Shown here piece after piece: positions 54,015 to 63,221 of a DNA stretch of 64,000 bases. The position numbers and the translations under genes are program-made. The stretch's first letter is position 1, and every line of letters begins with the position of its first letter. The DNA is from Winogradskyella sp046545555 (GTDB lineage Bacteria > Bacteroidota > Bacteroidia > Flavobacteriales > Flavobacteriaceae). The notes beneath the pieces are model-generated. The model saw nothing but the letters and a program-made list of their open reading frames with translations, made no database searches and was not told where the DNA came from. The stretch lies in NCBI RefSeq assembly GCF_046545555.1, contig NZ_JBHZTH010000001.1, positions 1,736,001 to 1,800,000 on the forward strand, read 5' to 3'.

Positions 54015-54362
54015 TTAACCTTGATTTTCAAGTGCTTCCCAGTACTCATGTGCTCTTCTTAAATGCGGAATTACAATAGTACCTCCAATAAGTGTTGCGA
54101 TACCCAAAGCTTCGCTAACTTCTGCTTTCGATAAGCCTTCATTATAAGAAGATTCTAGATGATATTTCACACAGTCATCACAACGAAGCACAGCAGAAGC
54201 TACTAAGCCAAGGAGCTCTTTTGTTTTTTTGTCTAATGCACCTTCTTGAAATGCATTAGTATCTAAATTAAAAATTCGTTTTATTACTTTATTATTATCA
54301 GCTAAAATCTTATCATTCATTTTAGCACGATAGTCATTAAACTCTTGGATTATATCAGACAT
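54015..54362 (-). CDS. AhpD-like carboxymuconolactone decarboxylase-family protein
   Basis: A 115-residue all-helical protein with the redox motif Cys61-Asp-Asp-Cys64 followed by His68, the AhpD active-site arrangement used to relay electrons to peroxiredoxins. Its natural substrate is unknown. Overlaps the end of tatC by eight bases, so translation is coupled, although no functional link to Tat export is known. Confidence 0.88.
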   Translation of the reverse strand: MSDIIQEFNDYRAKMNDKILADNNKVIKRIFNLDTNAFQEGALDKKTKELLGLVASAVLRCDDCVKYHLESSYNEGLSKAEVSEALGIATLIGGTIVIPHLRRAHEYWEALENQG

Positions 54363-55179
54363 TTTTTAATTTTCTTTTTTGATTTCTCACAACAGCGGCA
54401 GAAATATAGATACTTACTTGGTATAATATTAAAATTGGTATAGCAACTATGACCTGACTCGCAATATCTGGTGGTGTTATAACAGCAGAAAGAATCAACA
54501 CAATTACTAAAGCATATTTTCTATATTTTCTTAAAAAATCTGGAGTAACTAAACCAATTTTAGTTAAAAAGTATATGACAATTGGTAATTCAAAAACAAA
54601 ACCAGAGGCTATTGCAGAAGAACGCACAATTGCTATAACGGAACTAACATCAAACTCATTAGAAATTTGTTCGCTAATATTATAATTAGCTAAAAAGTTT
54701 ATGGATAGAGGTGTGACTATATAATAACCAAAAGCAACTCCAATAAAAAATAGTAGAGAAGCGATAATTAGAAATCCTCTTGAACTTTTGCGCTCAGTTG
54801 ATTTTAGACCAGGACTTATAAAACTCCATAATTGATAAATAACATATGGGAAAGCAATAATGAAACCAGCATAAATAGAAGTCCATACATGCGCGGAAAA
54901 TTGCCCTGCAACGGTTCTGTTTTGAATCTTAAAAGGAAATTCATCAGCACAAAACGTTGTGTCATTAATACCTAAGAATTCTGAAACTCTACAGAGTCCT
55001 TCATAGGTTGGGAAATCCATACGTGTTGGCCCAAAAATAATAACATCAAAAACGAATTTGTAAAAAATCGCAGCAATTGTACCCGCAATTACAATACCTG
55101 CAGTTGCTCTTATTAAATGCCATCTTAAATCTTCAAGATGATCTAAAAATGACATTTCATCAATGTTCTTTTCTGCCAT
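54355..55179 (-). CDS. tatC: Sec-independent translocase subunit TatC
   Basis: Core component of the twin-arginine translocase that recognises Tat signal peptides. The N-terminal FLDHLEDLRWHLIRA contains the signal-peptide-binding Glu15. Six helices follow, including YQLWSFISPGL and the Bacteroidota-type extended first periplasmic loop (about 50-85, with two cysteines). At 274 residues it is normal for the phylum. It starts within the stop of kdsD (TAATG). Confidence 0.95.
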   Translation of the reverse strand: MAEKNIDEMSFLDHLEDLRWHLIRATAGIVIAGTIAAIFYKFVFDVIIFGPTRMDFPTYEGLCRVSEFLGINDTTFCADEFPFKIQNRTVAGQFSAHVWTSIYAGFIIAFPYVIYQLWSFISPGLKSTERKSSRGFLIIASLLFFIGVAFGYYIVTPLSINFLANYNISEQISNEFDVSSVIAIVRSSAIASGFVFELPIVIYFLTKIGLVTPDFLRKYRKYALVIVLILSAVITPPDIASQVIVAIPILILYQVSIYISAAVVRNQKRKLKNV

Positions 55180-56144
55180 TATATAATACCTTCTTTTATT
55201 AAATCATGAAGATGAACTACGCCAGCATAATTACCCTTGTGTTCTACTAGTAATTGCGAAATCCCATGTGCTTCCATAACTTCTTTAGCATCAACAGCCA
55301 TAGCATCTTCTGCTATGCGTCTCGGATTAGAGCTCATTATATCTTTTGCCTTCAAATTAGCAATAGTATTACTCTTACTTAGCATACGTCTTAAATCTCC
55401 ATCGGTAATTATGCCTATTATTTTATCATTTTCAATAACAGCAGTAACGCCTAACATTTTTTCAGTAATTTCAACAATAACTTCTTTTAAGCTAGCTTCT
55501 AAGCCTACCTGAGGTTTTAAATTTTGGGATGATAAATCATTTACTCGCAAATACAGGCGCTTTCCTAAGGCACCACCAGGATGATATTTAGCAAAATCTT
55601 TGCTCGAAAACCCTCTTAATTCTAGTAAACAAACAGCCAATGCATCTCCCATTACCAGTTGTGCTGTGGTGCTTGTTGTTGGTGCTAAATTATTGGGACA
55701 AGCTTCTTGCGCTACATAAGTATTTAAAATATAATCGGCCTGTTGACCCAAAAATGAGTCCTTATTACCAGTTAGCGCTATCATCTTGTTTTTTGCATTC
55801 TTTATAAGCGGTACTAATACTTTAATTTCTGGAGTGTTGCCACTTTTAGAAATACAAATGACAACATCATCCTCTAGTATTAATCCTAAATCTCCATGTA
55901 TGGCATCTGCGGCATGCATAAAAATAGCAGGTGTGCCTGTTGAGTTTAATGTGGCTACAATTTTATTTGCAATAATGGCACTTTTTCCAATTCCTGTAAT
56001 AATAACTCTTCCTTTAGAATTATAAATCAATTCTACAGCATTCGAGAAGTCATCTGTTAGTAATTGAGACAAATGTGCAATAGCTTCGCTTTCTAATTGT
56101 ATTGTACTTTTTGCAGTATTTATGATGGTTGGAGCGGTGTTCAA
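55179..56144 (-). CDS. kdsD: D-arabinose-5-phosphate isomerase (KpsF/GutQ family)
   Basis: Converts ribulose-5-phosphate to arabinose-5-phosphate, precursor of KDO for lipopolysaccharide. The SIS domain carries GIGKSAIIANKIVATLNSTG, ISKSGNTPEIK and the signature YHPGGALGKRL; two CBS domains fill residues about 205-321. First gene of the kdsD-tatC-CMD group, divergent from recQ. Its role fits the LPS theme with lptB. Confidence 0.94.
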   Translation of the reverse strand: MNTAPTIINTAKSTIQLESEAIAHLSQLLTDDFSNAVELIYNSKGRVIITGIGKSAIIANKIVATLNSTGTPAIFMHAADAIHGDLGLILEDDVVICISKSGNTPEIKVLVPLIKNAKNKMIALTGNKDSFLGQQADYILNTYVAQEACPNNLAPTTSTTAQLVMGDALAVCLLELRGFSSKDFAKYHPGGALGKRLYLRVNDLSSQNLKPQVGLEASLKEVIVEITEKMLGVTAVIENDKIIGIITDGDLRRMLSKSNTIANLKAKDIMSSNPRRIAEDAMAVDAKEVMEAHGISQLLVEHKGNYAGVVHLHDLIKEGII

Positions 56145-56231
56145 AACTAATTTTTTATTGTTTTCTTAGGTTTAAAGAAATTGTTATCTTTAAGCTTATT
56201 GCAAATGTATACAAAATACTAATAGGGATTA

Positions 56232-58433
56232 ATGAGTATTGCAGAAATTGACTTACATATCGCGCTAAAAAAACACTTTGGTTTTTCAGCGTTTAAAGGC
56301 CTCCAAGAAGAAGTTATAAAAAATGTAGTAGCAGGTAACAATACTTTTGTTATTATGCCAACAGGAGGAGGCAAATCACTTTGTTATCAACTACCAGCTT
56401 TAATAAAGGAAGGAACTGCCATTGTAGTTTCTCCACTTATCGCTTTAATGAAGAATCAGGTAGATGCCATAAGAGCCGTGTCAGAGCACGAAGGTGTCGC
56501 ACATGTTCTAAATTCTTCATTGAATAAAACTGAGGTGAAGCGCGTAAAGGACGATATCGTTAATGGAGTTACTAAATTACTTTATGTTGCGCCCGAATCA
56601 TTGACTAAAGAAGAGTATGTAGAGTTTTTAAGAACTGTAAAAATCTCTTTTATGGCTGTGGACGAAGCACACTGTATCAGTGAATGGGGACACGATTTTA
56701 GACCAGAATATAGAAATTTAAAAACTATAATAAAACGGATTGGAGACAATATTCCTATTGTTGGTTTAACAGCAACAGCAACTCCAAAAGTACAAGAAGA
56801 TATATTAAAGAGTCTCGGTATGCCTAAAGCGGTTACGTTTAAGGCATCTTTTAATAGACCAAATTTGTATTATGAAGTACGACCAAAAACTAAAAATGTT
56901 GATGCAGATATTATTCGGTTTGTAAAACAAAACGAAGGTAAGTCTGGGATTGTATATTGCTTAAGTCGTAAGCGCGTAGAGGAATTATCTCAAGTACTTC
57001 AAGTTAATGGAGTTAAAGCTGTTCCTTATCACGCAGGCTTAGATGCTAAGACTAGAGTAAAGCATCAAGATATGTTTTTAATGGAAGATACAGATGTCGT
57101 TGTAGCAACTATTGCTTTTGGTATGGGAATAGATAAGCCAGATGTACGTTTTGTAATTCACCACGATATTCCAAAAAGTATAGAAAGTTATTACCAAGAA
57201 ACCGGCCGTGCTGGCAGAGATGGTGGTGAAGGTCATTGTTTGGCATACTATGCTTATAAAGATATAGAGAAGTTAGAAAAATTTATGTCTGGTAAGCCAG
57301 TAGCTGAGCAAGAAATTGGTCATGCGCTACTCCAAGAAGTTGTCGCGTTTTCTGAAACATCAATCTCTAGGCGAAAATTTATCTTACATTATTTTGGTGA
57401 AGAGTTTGACAATGCCACTGGTGAAGGTGGAGATATGGACGATAATGTACGTAATCCTAAAAAACAGGTAGAGGCTAAAGATGACGTACAAGTGCTTTTA
57501 GATACAGTTCAAAAAACGAATGAAAAATATAAATCTAAAGATTTAGTACAAGTAATAGTTGGTAAGGCTAATGCCTTAATTTCTTCGCATAAAACAGATT
57601 TACAACCCTTTTTTGGTGTAGGTAAAGCTAAAGATGTGAGGTACTGGACCGCCTTAATAAGACAAGTTATTGTAGCAGGTTATTTAAAAAAAGACATAGA
57701 AACCTATGGAGTGCTCCGTCTAAGTAACGAAGGTATCGACTATATTTCTGCACCATTATCATTTATGATGGCAGAAGACCATATTTATGATGTAGACGCT
57801 AATGACGGCATTATAACCAACGCAAAAGGCGGTGGAGTTGCAGCTGACGAAAAGCTTATGACAATGCTAAAAGATTTACGTAAGCGTAATGCAAAGCGTC
57901 TAGGAGTTCCGCCATTCGTTATTTTTCAAGACCCATCTTTAGAAGACATGGCCTTAAAATATCCTATTTCTGTAGAAGAGTTATCTAATGTGCATGGAGT
58001 AGGAGAAAGTAAAGCCAAAAAATATGGTAAAGATTTTATTGGTCTTATTGCAGATTATGTAGAGGAAAATGATATTATGCGACCAGATGATATGGTTGTT
58101 AAATCTACAGGTACCAACTCTGCTATTAAACTGTACATTATACAAAATGTAGATAGAAAACTACCGCTTTCGGATATAGCATCTTCAAAAGGTATGGAAA
58201 TGCCTGCTTTTATAAAGGAAATGGAATCTATTGTTTTTTCGGGTACAAAATTAAACATCAGTTATTGGATAGATGAAATTTTGGACGAAGACCAACAAGA
58301 AGAAATCCATGATTATTTTATGGAATCTGAGAGTGATAAAATAGATGATGCTGTAGAAGAGTTTGATGGTGATTATGAAGATGAAGAACTGCGTCTCTAT
58401 CGCATTAAATTTATGAGTGAAGTGGCTAATTAG
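56232..58433 (+). CDS. recQ: ATP-dependent DNA helicase RecQ, zinc-cysteine-free variant
   Basis: Superfamily 2 3'-5' DNA helicase. Walker A MPTGGGKS (Lys48), DEAH box at 144-147 with HCISEWGHDFRPEY, then GLTATATPKVQ and the motif VI region QETGRAGRDGGEGHC. At about residues 375-410, where RecQ normally has its four-cysteine zinc cluster, the sequence reads SISRRKFILHYFGEEF then GGDMDDNVRNPKK, with no cysteine. A winged-helix part and a HRDC-like domain (about 535-610) follow, with an acidic C-terminus. At 733 residues it is complete. Divergent from kdsD. Confidence 0.95.
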   Translation: MSIAEIDLHIALKKHFGFSAFKGLQEEVIKNVVAGNNTFVIMPTGGGKSLCYQLPALIKEGTAIVVSPLIALMKNQVDAIRAVSEHEGVAHVLNSSLNKTEVKRVKDDIVNGVTKLLYVAPESLTKEEYVEFLRTVKISFMAVDEAHCISEWGHDFRPEYRNLKTIIKRIGDNIPIVGLTATATPKVQEDILKSLGMPKAVTFKASFNRPNLYYEVRPKTKNVDADIIRFVKQNEGKSGIVYCLSRKRVEELSQVLQVNGVKAVPYHAGLDAKTRVKHQDMFLMEDTDVVVATIAFGMGIDKPDVRFVIHHDIPKSIESYYQETGRAGRDGGEGHCLAYYAYKDIEKLEKFMSGKPVAEQEIGHALLQEVVAFSETSISRRKFILHYFGEEFDNATGEGGDMDDNVRNPKKQVEAKDDVQVLLDTVQKTNEKYKSKDLVQVIVGKANALISSHKTDLQPFFGVGKAKDVRYWTALIRQVIVAGYLKKDIETYGVLRLSNEGIDYISAPLSFMMAEDHIYDVDANDGIITNAKGGGVAADEKLMTMLKDLRKRNAKRLGVPPFVIFQDPSLEDMALKYPISVEELSNVHGVGESKAKKYGKDFIGLIADYVEENDIMRPDDMVVKSTGTNSAIKLYIIQNVDRKLPLSDIASSKGMEMPAFIKEMESIVFSGTKLNISYWIDEILDEDQQEEIHDYFMESESDKIDDAVEEFDGDYEDEELRLYRIKFMSEVAN

Positions 58434-58621
58434 GGCTTTATCTTTAGTACATGTTATTTCTTTAAGCCCAAACTAATTATTACGAAGTAGAAGGTAATAA
58501 ACTGATAATTTTAAAAATAATTGACTTTACAAACTACTTGTGATATCCCTTTCTTTTTAATGGATATAGACAATTTTTGATGTTATAATATAAGTTGGCT
58601 GTAATTAAGAAAAATGAAACA

Positions 58622-59683
58622 ATGAAACAACTATGCCTGGCATTAATCACCATATTGGCGTTATCATTAAGTTCTTGTGTTCAGCATCAAGAGAAGGAAT
58701 TGAAAGATTCTAAAGAAACCTATGGTCCCAGAATTAATGCAATTAATTATGATAGTTTATATCATTTGGAAGAACCGCCAGCTTACGAGCCTTTTCCAAT
58801 GTATGGAGCTTTTTTATTTGGAGTAGCAACGCAAAACGTACCAATGGTATATGACACAAAACTCTCTCTTCCTGAAAACATCAAAAAATCAACAGATGTT
58901 ATTTATAAAGAAACTGATGGATTATCACTCGGTTTGGATATATACTCAAATAAAACTGATAAATCATCGAACCCACTAATACTAATAATTCATGGTGGTT
59001 ATTGGAAAGCAGGTGATAAAGGAGAGTTCTATACGCAGCGTGCAATAGAATTTGTTGAAATGGGTTACACCGTTGCATCAATAAATTATCGGTTATCAAC
59101 AAATCACAAATTTCCAGCAAACATCGAAGACTTAAGAGATGGCCTTTTATTCTTAATCGAACATGCAGAGGAGTATAATATAGACCCTAGTCAAATTATG
59201 ACTTATGGGATTTCTGCTGGTGGTCATCTAGCGGCTTTTATGGCACTAGCGGCTAACTCTGATAGAGAATATGTAAAAGGTTTAAATTCATCTTCATTTA
59301 AAGGCGCAATTTCATTGTATGGAATACATGATATGAGTTTGACAATTCAAAGGGAGCACCCCTTTACTGAATTATACATTGGAACATCTTATGATTTAGA
59401 CACTACCAATTATATTGACGCTTCAACAACTCAACATGTAGACCAAAATGACCCACCGATTTTATTAATACATGGTTCGCTTGATGGTTCTGTATCTGTA
59501 AAAAATTCTGATAATTTGGCACAAGTACTAGAATCAAAAAAAGTCCCATATGTCTATGACAGAATTGAAGGATGGCCTCATGTGATGGATTTTTTCTCGC
59601 CAATTGGAGAAAGAACACTCTGGCAAATGCATGATTTTCTTCAAGAATATATGCCTTCCGAAGAATTAAAAAATAAAGAATGA
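58622..59683 (+). CDS. Alpha/beta-hydrolase lipoprotein (esterase-like)
   Basis: A 353-residue predicted lipoprotein: signal peptide with lipobox LSSC (Cys19), then a bacterial esterase of the BD-FAE/HSL-like type with oxyanion motif HGG (124-126) and a complete triad: Ser198 in GISAGG, Asp288 in HGSLDGS and His320 in GWPHVMD. The open frame begins at a TTG (58595), but the ATG at 58622 starts the signal peptide. Surface or periplasmic esterase; substrate unknown. Preceded by a 188-base spacer with no clear signal. Confidence 0.85.
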   Translation: MKQLCLALITILALSLSSCVQHQEKELKDSKETYGPRINAINYDSLYHLEEPPAYEPFPMYGAFLFGVATQNVPMVYDTKLSLPENIKKSTDVIYKETDGLSLGLDIYSNKTDKSSNPLILIIHGGYWKAGDKGEFYTQRAIEFVEMGYTVASINYRLSTNHKFPANIEDLRDGLLFLIEHAEEYNIDPSQIMTYGISAGGHLAAFMALAANSDREYVKGLNSSSFKGAISLYGIHDMSLTIQREHPFTELYIGTSYDLDTTNYIDASTTQHVDQNDPPILLIHGSLDGSVSVKNSDNLAQVLESKKVPYVYDRIEGWPHVMDFFSPIGERTLWQMHDFLQEYMPSEELKNKE

Positions 59684-59689
59684 ATAACT

Positions 59690-59756
59690 ACCGCCAACAC
59701 CGTGTATAATTAATTGCTTTGGCAAGTGCTTATTTGGAAAATTCTTTCGGAATTTT
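59690..59756. repeat. Partial flavobacterial-type intergenic repeat with hairpin
   Basis: After the hydrolase stop, ACCGCCAACACCGTGTATAA (59690-59709) resembles the boundary of palindromic intergenic elements I recall from flavobacterial chromosomes; the opposite half (TTATACAC...) is not seen in this window. GCCAA...TTGGC could pair across it. A perfect hairpin AAAATTC (59738-59744), loop TTTCG, GAATTTT (59750-59756) follows. The family assignment is from memory, hence low confidence. Confidence 0.35.
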
Positions 59757-59808
59757 ATCTCGTTCGTTTTTGTTTACTAACTTAGTTCCTTAACCACACA
59801 CAAACTCG

Positions 59809-60237
59809 TTAAACACCAGAATATTTACTAAAAACAATATTATGCTTTTTAACTTTTAAACCTATCGTCTTAAGTTTAGCTTTTTCTAATTTTTTAATAT
59901 CCGACTCTTCAACTTGAAAGTCAATTTTAGTAATATAGCGGCCTTTTACATCAGAACGATCAGACTCAAACTCTGGCATGTCCGAATTGAGTTGTAGTTC
60001 AAAATCTTTTCCGATAAAAGTTAATACTGCCCCGTTTTTAACTTTTACACTTAACTGACCAACAATGACGGTCTGAAAAAAGAAATAACCTCCTAACTCA
60101 TTTAAACCAGCAAAGAGCACATTAGTGTCAGAAACACCATATGGATTATTTTCAACGGTTTCTATAATTGCCTCAACAGTATCATTTGTTTGAGCTGTTT
60201 CAGCTTTGCCAAAAAGTTTAGTGAACGAAAATGCCAT
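59809..60237 (-). CDS. Hypothetical protein, beta-rich
   Basis: A 142-residue soluble protein (start MAFSFTKLFGK; five more codons are possible back to an ATG at 60252). It has an amphipathic N-terminus, then a beta-rich domain with GQLSVKVKNGAVLTFIGKDFELQL and a Lys-rich C-terminus (KLEKAKLKTIGLKVKKH). No signal peptide. I do not recognise a family. It stands alone between the repeat element and the divergent PPIase gene. Confidence 0.65.
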   Translation of the reverse strand: MAFSFTKLFGKAETAQTNDTVEAIIETVENNPYGVSDTNVLFAGLNELGGYFFFQTVIVGQLSVKVKNGAVLTFIGKDFELQLNSDMPEFESDRSDVKGRYITKIDFQVEESDIKKLEKAKLKTIGLKVKKHNIVFSKYSGV

Positions 60238-60336
60238 ATTATTTTTTTTCAAAGCTAAAAAAATAACTCGAAACAGATATCTAAATTGAATAGATGTTAT
60301 AATGTGCTTTCAATTTCAATTTCAAAGTAACTTCCT

Positions 60337-60344
60337 TATCTTTG
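60337..60344 (+). promoter_or_regulatory. Bacteroidota -7 promoter element for the PPIase gene
   Basis: TATCTTTG is an exact match to TAnnTTTG, 25 bases upstream of the ATG. The matching TTTG at -33 is not evident, so only the proximal element is supported. Confidence 0.45.
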
Positions 60345-60368
60345 CAGACTTAAACAAAAGAAAACAAA

Positions 60369-61301
60369 ATGCAAGACGGTTTATACGCAAAATTCAATAC
60401 CTCAAAAGGTGAGATATTAGTGAATTTAGAGTTTGAAAAGACTCCTGGTACAGTTGGTAATTTTGTGGCATTAGCAGAAGGAAACATGGAAAATTCGGCT
60501 AAACCACAAGGGAATCCATATTATAATGGCTTAAAATTTCATAGAGTAATACCAGATTTTATGATTCAGGGAGGATGTCCTCAAGGAACAGGAACAGGTA
60601 ATCCTGGTTATAAATTTGATGACGAATTTCATCCTGATTTAAAACACAGTGGTCCTGGTGTATTAGCTATGGCTAATTCTGGTCCAGGTACAAATGGGAG
60701 CCAGTTCTATATTACACATATTGCTACAGATTGGTTAGATAATAAGCATACTGTTTTTGGTAATGTTGTAGAAGGGCAAGATATTGTAGATACAATTGCA
60801 CAAGGAGATACTATTGATAGTTTAGATATAGTTAAAGTAGGTGATGCGGCTGAAAAATTTAATGCTATTGAAGCCTTTAGAACTTTTGAAGGATCTAGAG
60901 AAAAGCGAATAGCAGCAGAACGCGAGGCTGCAAAAGCAGAACTAGATAAATTAGCAGTTGGCTTCGATGAAACTGAATCTGGATTACGTTATAAAGTGAT
61001 TCAAAAAGGTGATGGACAAAAGGCTGAAAAAGGAAACATGGTTTCCGTGCATTATAAAGGTCAGCTGGCTGACGGTACTGTTTTTGATTCTTCATACAAG
61101 AGAAATTCACCTTTAGATTTTCAGGTTGGTGTCGGACAAGTGATACCAGGTTGGGATGAAGGCATTTGTTTATTAAATGTTGGTGATAAAGCACGGTTAG
61201 TAATACCTAGTGATTTAGGGTATGGATCTGCAGGAGCAGGTGGAGTAATTCCTCCAGGTGCAACCTTAGTATTCGATGTTGAACTAATGGGTATTAAGTA
61301 A
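60369..61301 (+). CDS. Cyclophilin-FKBP fusion peptidyl-prolyl isomerase
   Basis: A 310-residue dual-domain isomerase catalysing cis-trans proline isomerisation. Residues about 1-165 are a cyclophilin (FHRVIPDFMIQGGCPQGTGTG, MANSGPGTNGSQFYIT, WLDNKHTVFG). A Lys/Glu-rich helical linker (about 170-200) leads to an FKBP domain at about 205-310 (VSVHYKGQLADGTVFDSS, VIPGWDEGI, IPSDLGYGSAGAG, IPPGATLVFDVEL). Both active sites look intact. No signal peptide, so cytoplasmic. Cyclophilin-FKBP fusions have been described in Flavobacterium. Confidence 0.93.
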   Translation: MQDGLYAKFNTSKGEILVNLEFEKTPGTVGNFVALAEGNMENSAKPQGNPYYNGLKFHRVIPDFMIQGGCPQGTGTGNPGYKFDDEFHPDLKHSGPGVLAMANSGPGTNGSQFYITHIATDWLDNKHTVFGNVVEGQDIVDTIAQGDTIDSLDIVKVGDAAEKFNAIEAFRTFEGSREKRIAAEREAAKAELDKLAVGFDETESGLRYKVIQKGDGQKAEKGNMVSVHYKGQLADGTVFDSSYKRNSPLDFQVGVGQVIPGWDEGICLLNVGDKARLVIPSDLGYGSAGAGGVIPPGATLVFDVELMGIK

Positions 61302-61406
61302 GCAGAGAACCACCACAACTTTTTTGGTTGTGATGTGTGAATAGCTTATCCCAGATTTATTTTGGGATTTCATTATATAAAACAGTAACAAAATATAAAA
61401 AGAATC

Positions 61407-61432
61407 GTCTCACTTATAGTGAGACTTTTTTT
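61407..61432 (+). terminator. Rho-independent terminator after the PPIase gene
   Basis: GTCTCACT (61407-61414), loop TAT, AGTGAGAC (61418-61425), then seven T residues. An excellent terminator in the plus direction, 105 bases after the stop. Confidence 0.9.
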
Positions 61433-61464
61433 ATTTTAATAGTTAACCAATCAAAACAAGCGAT

Positions 61465-62157
61465 ATGAAAATAAGAGTATTCCTAGTGCTACTAACAACT
61501 ATTGTTCTTAGTTGTTCTAATTCTGTAGACTATTCAGACGAATTTAAAAAAGAAACATCTGGCAGTTATCTCTATAATTTAGATGATCTTATAGAGGTGT
61601 ATTATGACGATAATACACTGTATCTAAATTGGAGAGGAGGAAAGGTTAAACCTGTTGCTATAGCCGAAAATGAGTTTTTTGTGCCAGATATGTATAAAAA
61701 GTATCATTTCGTTATCCACCCAGAAACTAAGAAAAGATATTTATCTGCGATTAATGAAGATGAAGCAAGTACTATTACATATGATTATTTGAAGGCTCCT
61801 AAAGGTTATAAAACTCCAAGTACTCTATTGGAAGAGGGTAAGTTTAAAAAAGCTTTAGCAGGTTATTTAGAAATTAAAAAACAAGACTCAACAAGTAGTT
61901 ATATCAATGAGTGGGACTTTAATAAGTTAGGTTATAAGTACTTTAGAGAGCAAGAATTAGAAAAGGCTATTGAAGTTTTCAAAATTAATGTAGCGTTACA
62001 TCCAACAAGCGCAAATGTCTATGATAGCTTAGGACAGGCTTATTTAGTGAGTGGTGATAGTTTACAAGCCTATATAAATTATAAAAATTCATTAAAGTTT
62101 AATAATGGTAATAAGCGCGCAAAAGAATACGTCGATGCTTATAAAACCAAATCTTAA
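61465..62157 (+). CDS. TPR-containing lipoprotein
   Basis: A 230-residue predicted lipoprotein: SPII signal with lipobox VLSC (Cys17), a beta-rich segment (about 30-115, LIEVYYDDNTLYLNWRGGKVKPV) and two to three tetratricopeptide repeats at about 125-225 (LGYKYFREQELEKAIEVFKINVALHPTSANVYDSLGQAYL is the clearest). Likely a protein-protein interaction module on the periplasmic face. Partner unknown. Confidence 0.8.
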   Translation: MKIRVFLVLLTTIVLSCSNSVDYSDEFKKETSGSYLYNLDDLIEVYYDDNTLYLNWRGGKVKPVAIAENEFFVPDMYKKYHFVIHPETKKRYLSAINEDEASTITYDYLKAPKGYKTPSTLLEEGKFKKALAGYLEIKKQDSTSSYINEWDFNKLGYKYFREQELEKAIEVFKINVALHPTSANVYDSLGQAYLVSGDSLQAYINYKNSLKFNNGNKRAKEYVDAYKTKS

Positions 62158-62195
62158 AATTAAATATTACAATTTCTAATACTTATTATTAAAAT

Positions 62196-62622
62196 TTACT
62201 CTGCAAGATTAAGTTGCCATGAGATACCATATTTATCTTCGCACCATCCAAATTTTTTACCAAATCCATAATCGCCAGACTCATAATTCTTAAGCGGCAC
62301 TATGACTTGGCCTCCATTAGAAGAAAGTGATGAGAACAGAGCTTTTATTTCAATATCTGACGTGCATGTAATAAAAATTGATACACCTGACGAAAATGAC
62401 CATGCGTGTTTATAATTATTCTCAGAAACCATATATTCTACACCATTTAGTGTAAATATTCCATGTTTTATAAGTTCCATAGCTCCACCTGGTTCACCTT
62501 TTTCGTATTTAGTTATGCTCTTAATTTCCGAATTTAGAAATATAGAGGTATAAAAGTTTAACGCGTCTTTCCCTCTTACCGTATTGTTTACCAACAAAGG
62601 TTAAACATGTTGTTGTTTTCAT
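62196..62622 (-). pseudogene. VOC-family (PhnB-like) gene with a single-base frameshift
   Basis: The main frame from 62597 encodes a glyoxalase/PhnB-like VOC domain (LNFYTSIFLNSEIKSI, FTLNGVEYMVSEN, GWCEDKYGISWQL) but lacks the normal N-terminus. In another frame an ATG at 62622 gives MKTTTCLTFVGKQYGK, exactly the missing first beta strand, followed by an abrupt frame change at the run CCC (62571-62573; GGG on the coding strand). Removing one base would give a continuous 141-residue VOC protein. Either a recent inactivating insertion or a base-calling error. Confidence 0.75.
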
Positions 62623-62640
62623 TCTATTTAATTTTCAATT

Positions 62641-62790
62641 TTAAAAGATACCAATACGATCAAAGCTAACTCCGCAATATTTAATAATTTTTTGATAAGA
62701 CAGCACACTAAAAATATTTTCTAAACCAGATGAAACAATCTGTCTTGGAATAAGTCTATTAGATTTTAATACTTGGAAACTAGTTTCCAT
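62641..62790 (-). CDS. Possible small protein (49 residues)
   Basis: An open frame of 49 codons with an ATG at 62790 (METSFQVLKSNRLIPRQIVSS start, ending SFDRIGIF). It is moderately hydrophobic, with one Cys. I do not recognise it; it could be a remnant of a larger gene or chance. Confidence 0.25.
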   Translation of the reverse strand: METSFQVLKSNRLIPRQIVSSGLENIFSVLSYQKIIKYCGVSFDRIGIF

Positions 62791-62824
62791 TTTCGTTTAT
62801 TTTCACTCTACTCTTCTTAAGTTT

Positions 62825-63043
62825 TTAAAAGTTTAAAACATTGCACCATTTTAAAAGGACTATTATCATCGTTGTGGCTAGCCCACTAATCATGATTATA
62901 AAATGCCAATAATACATTTTAGCACCCCAAGTTTTTCGAACCTTTTCGCTAGTTTCCTTTTTGTAAAATTCTTTAAAAAATCTACGAACAAGAAAAGTAA
63001 CTACTATGAAGATTAAGAGGCCTATTAGTAAATTTTTTTCCAT
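62825..63043 (-). CDS. Small two-helix membrane protein
   Basis: A 72-residue protein with membrane helices at about 5-19 and 47-65, separated by a basic, charged cytoplasmic-type loop (RRFFKEFYKKETSEKVRKTWG). Good start and hydrophobic pattern support a real gene, function unknown. Confidence 0.55.
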   Translation of the reverse strand: MEKNLLIGLLIFIVVTFLVRRFFKEFYKKETSEKVRKTWGAKMYYWHFIIMISGLATTMIIVLLKWCNVLNF

Positions 63044-63221
63044 GCTTTTGTAGTTTTAAAATGTCACATTTATATAGTTTTACCCTATTTTAGGTTGTCA
63101 ATTTTACAATAGATCATCGTCCTAATGTATCTATTTTATATTTAATCAGTATAAAATATAATGACATGTTATTGGATTCTTAAACGACTAACACTAATTG
63201 ATAGTTGTGCTTTTAGCAATT

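Noticed and set aside
58433..58469. GGGCTT/AAGCCC inverted repeat after recQ as terminator
   Set aside because: Six-bp stem with a 25-base loop and no following T-run.
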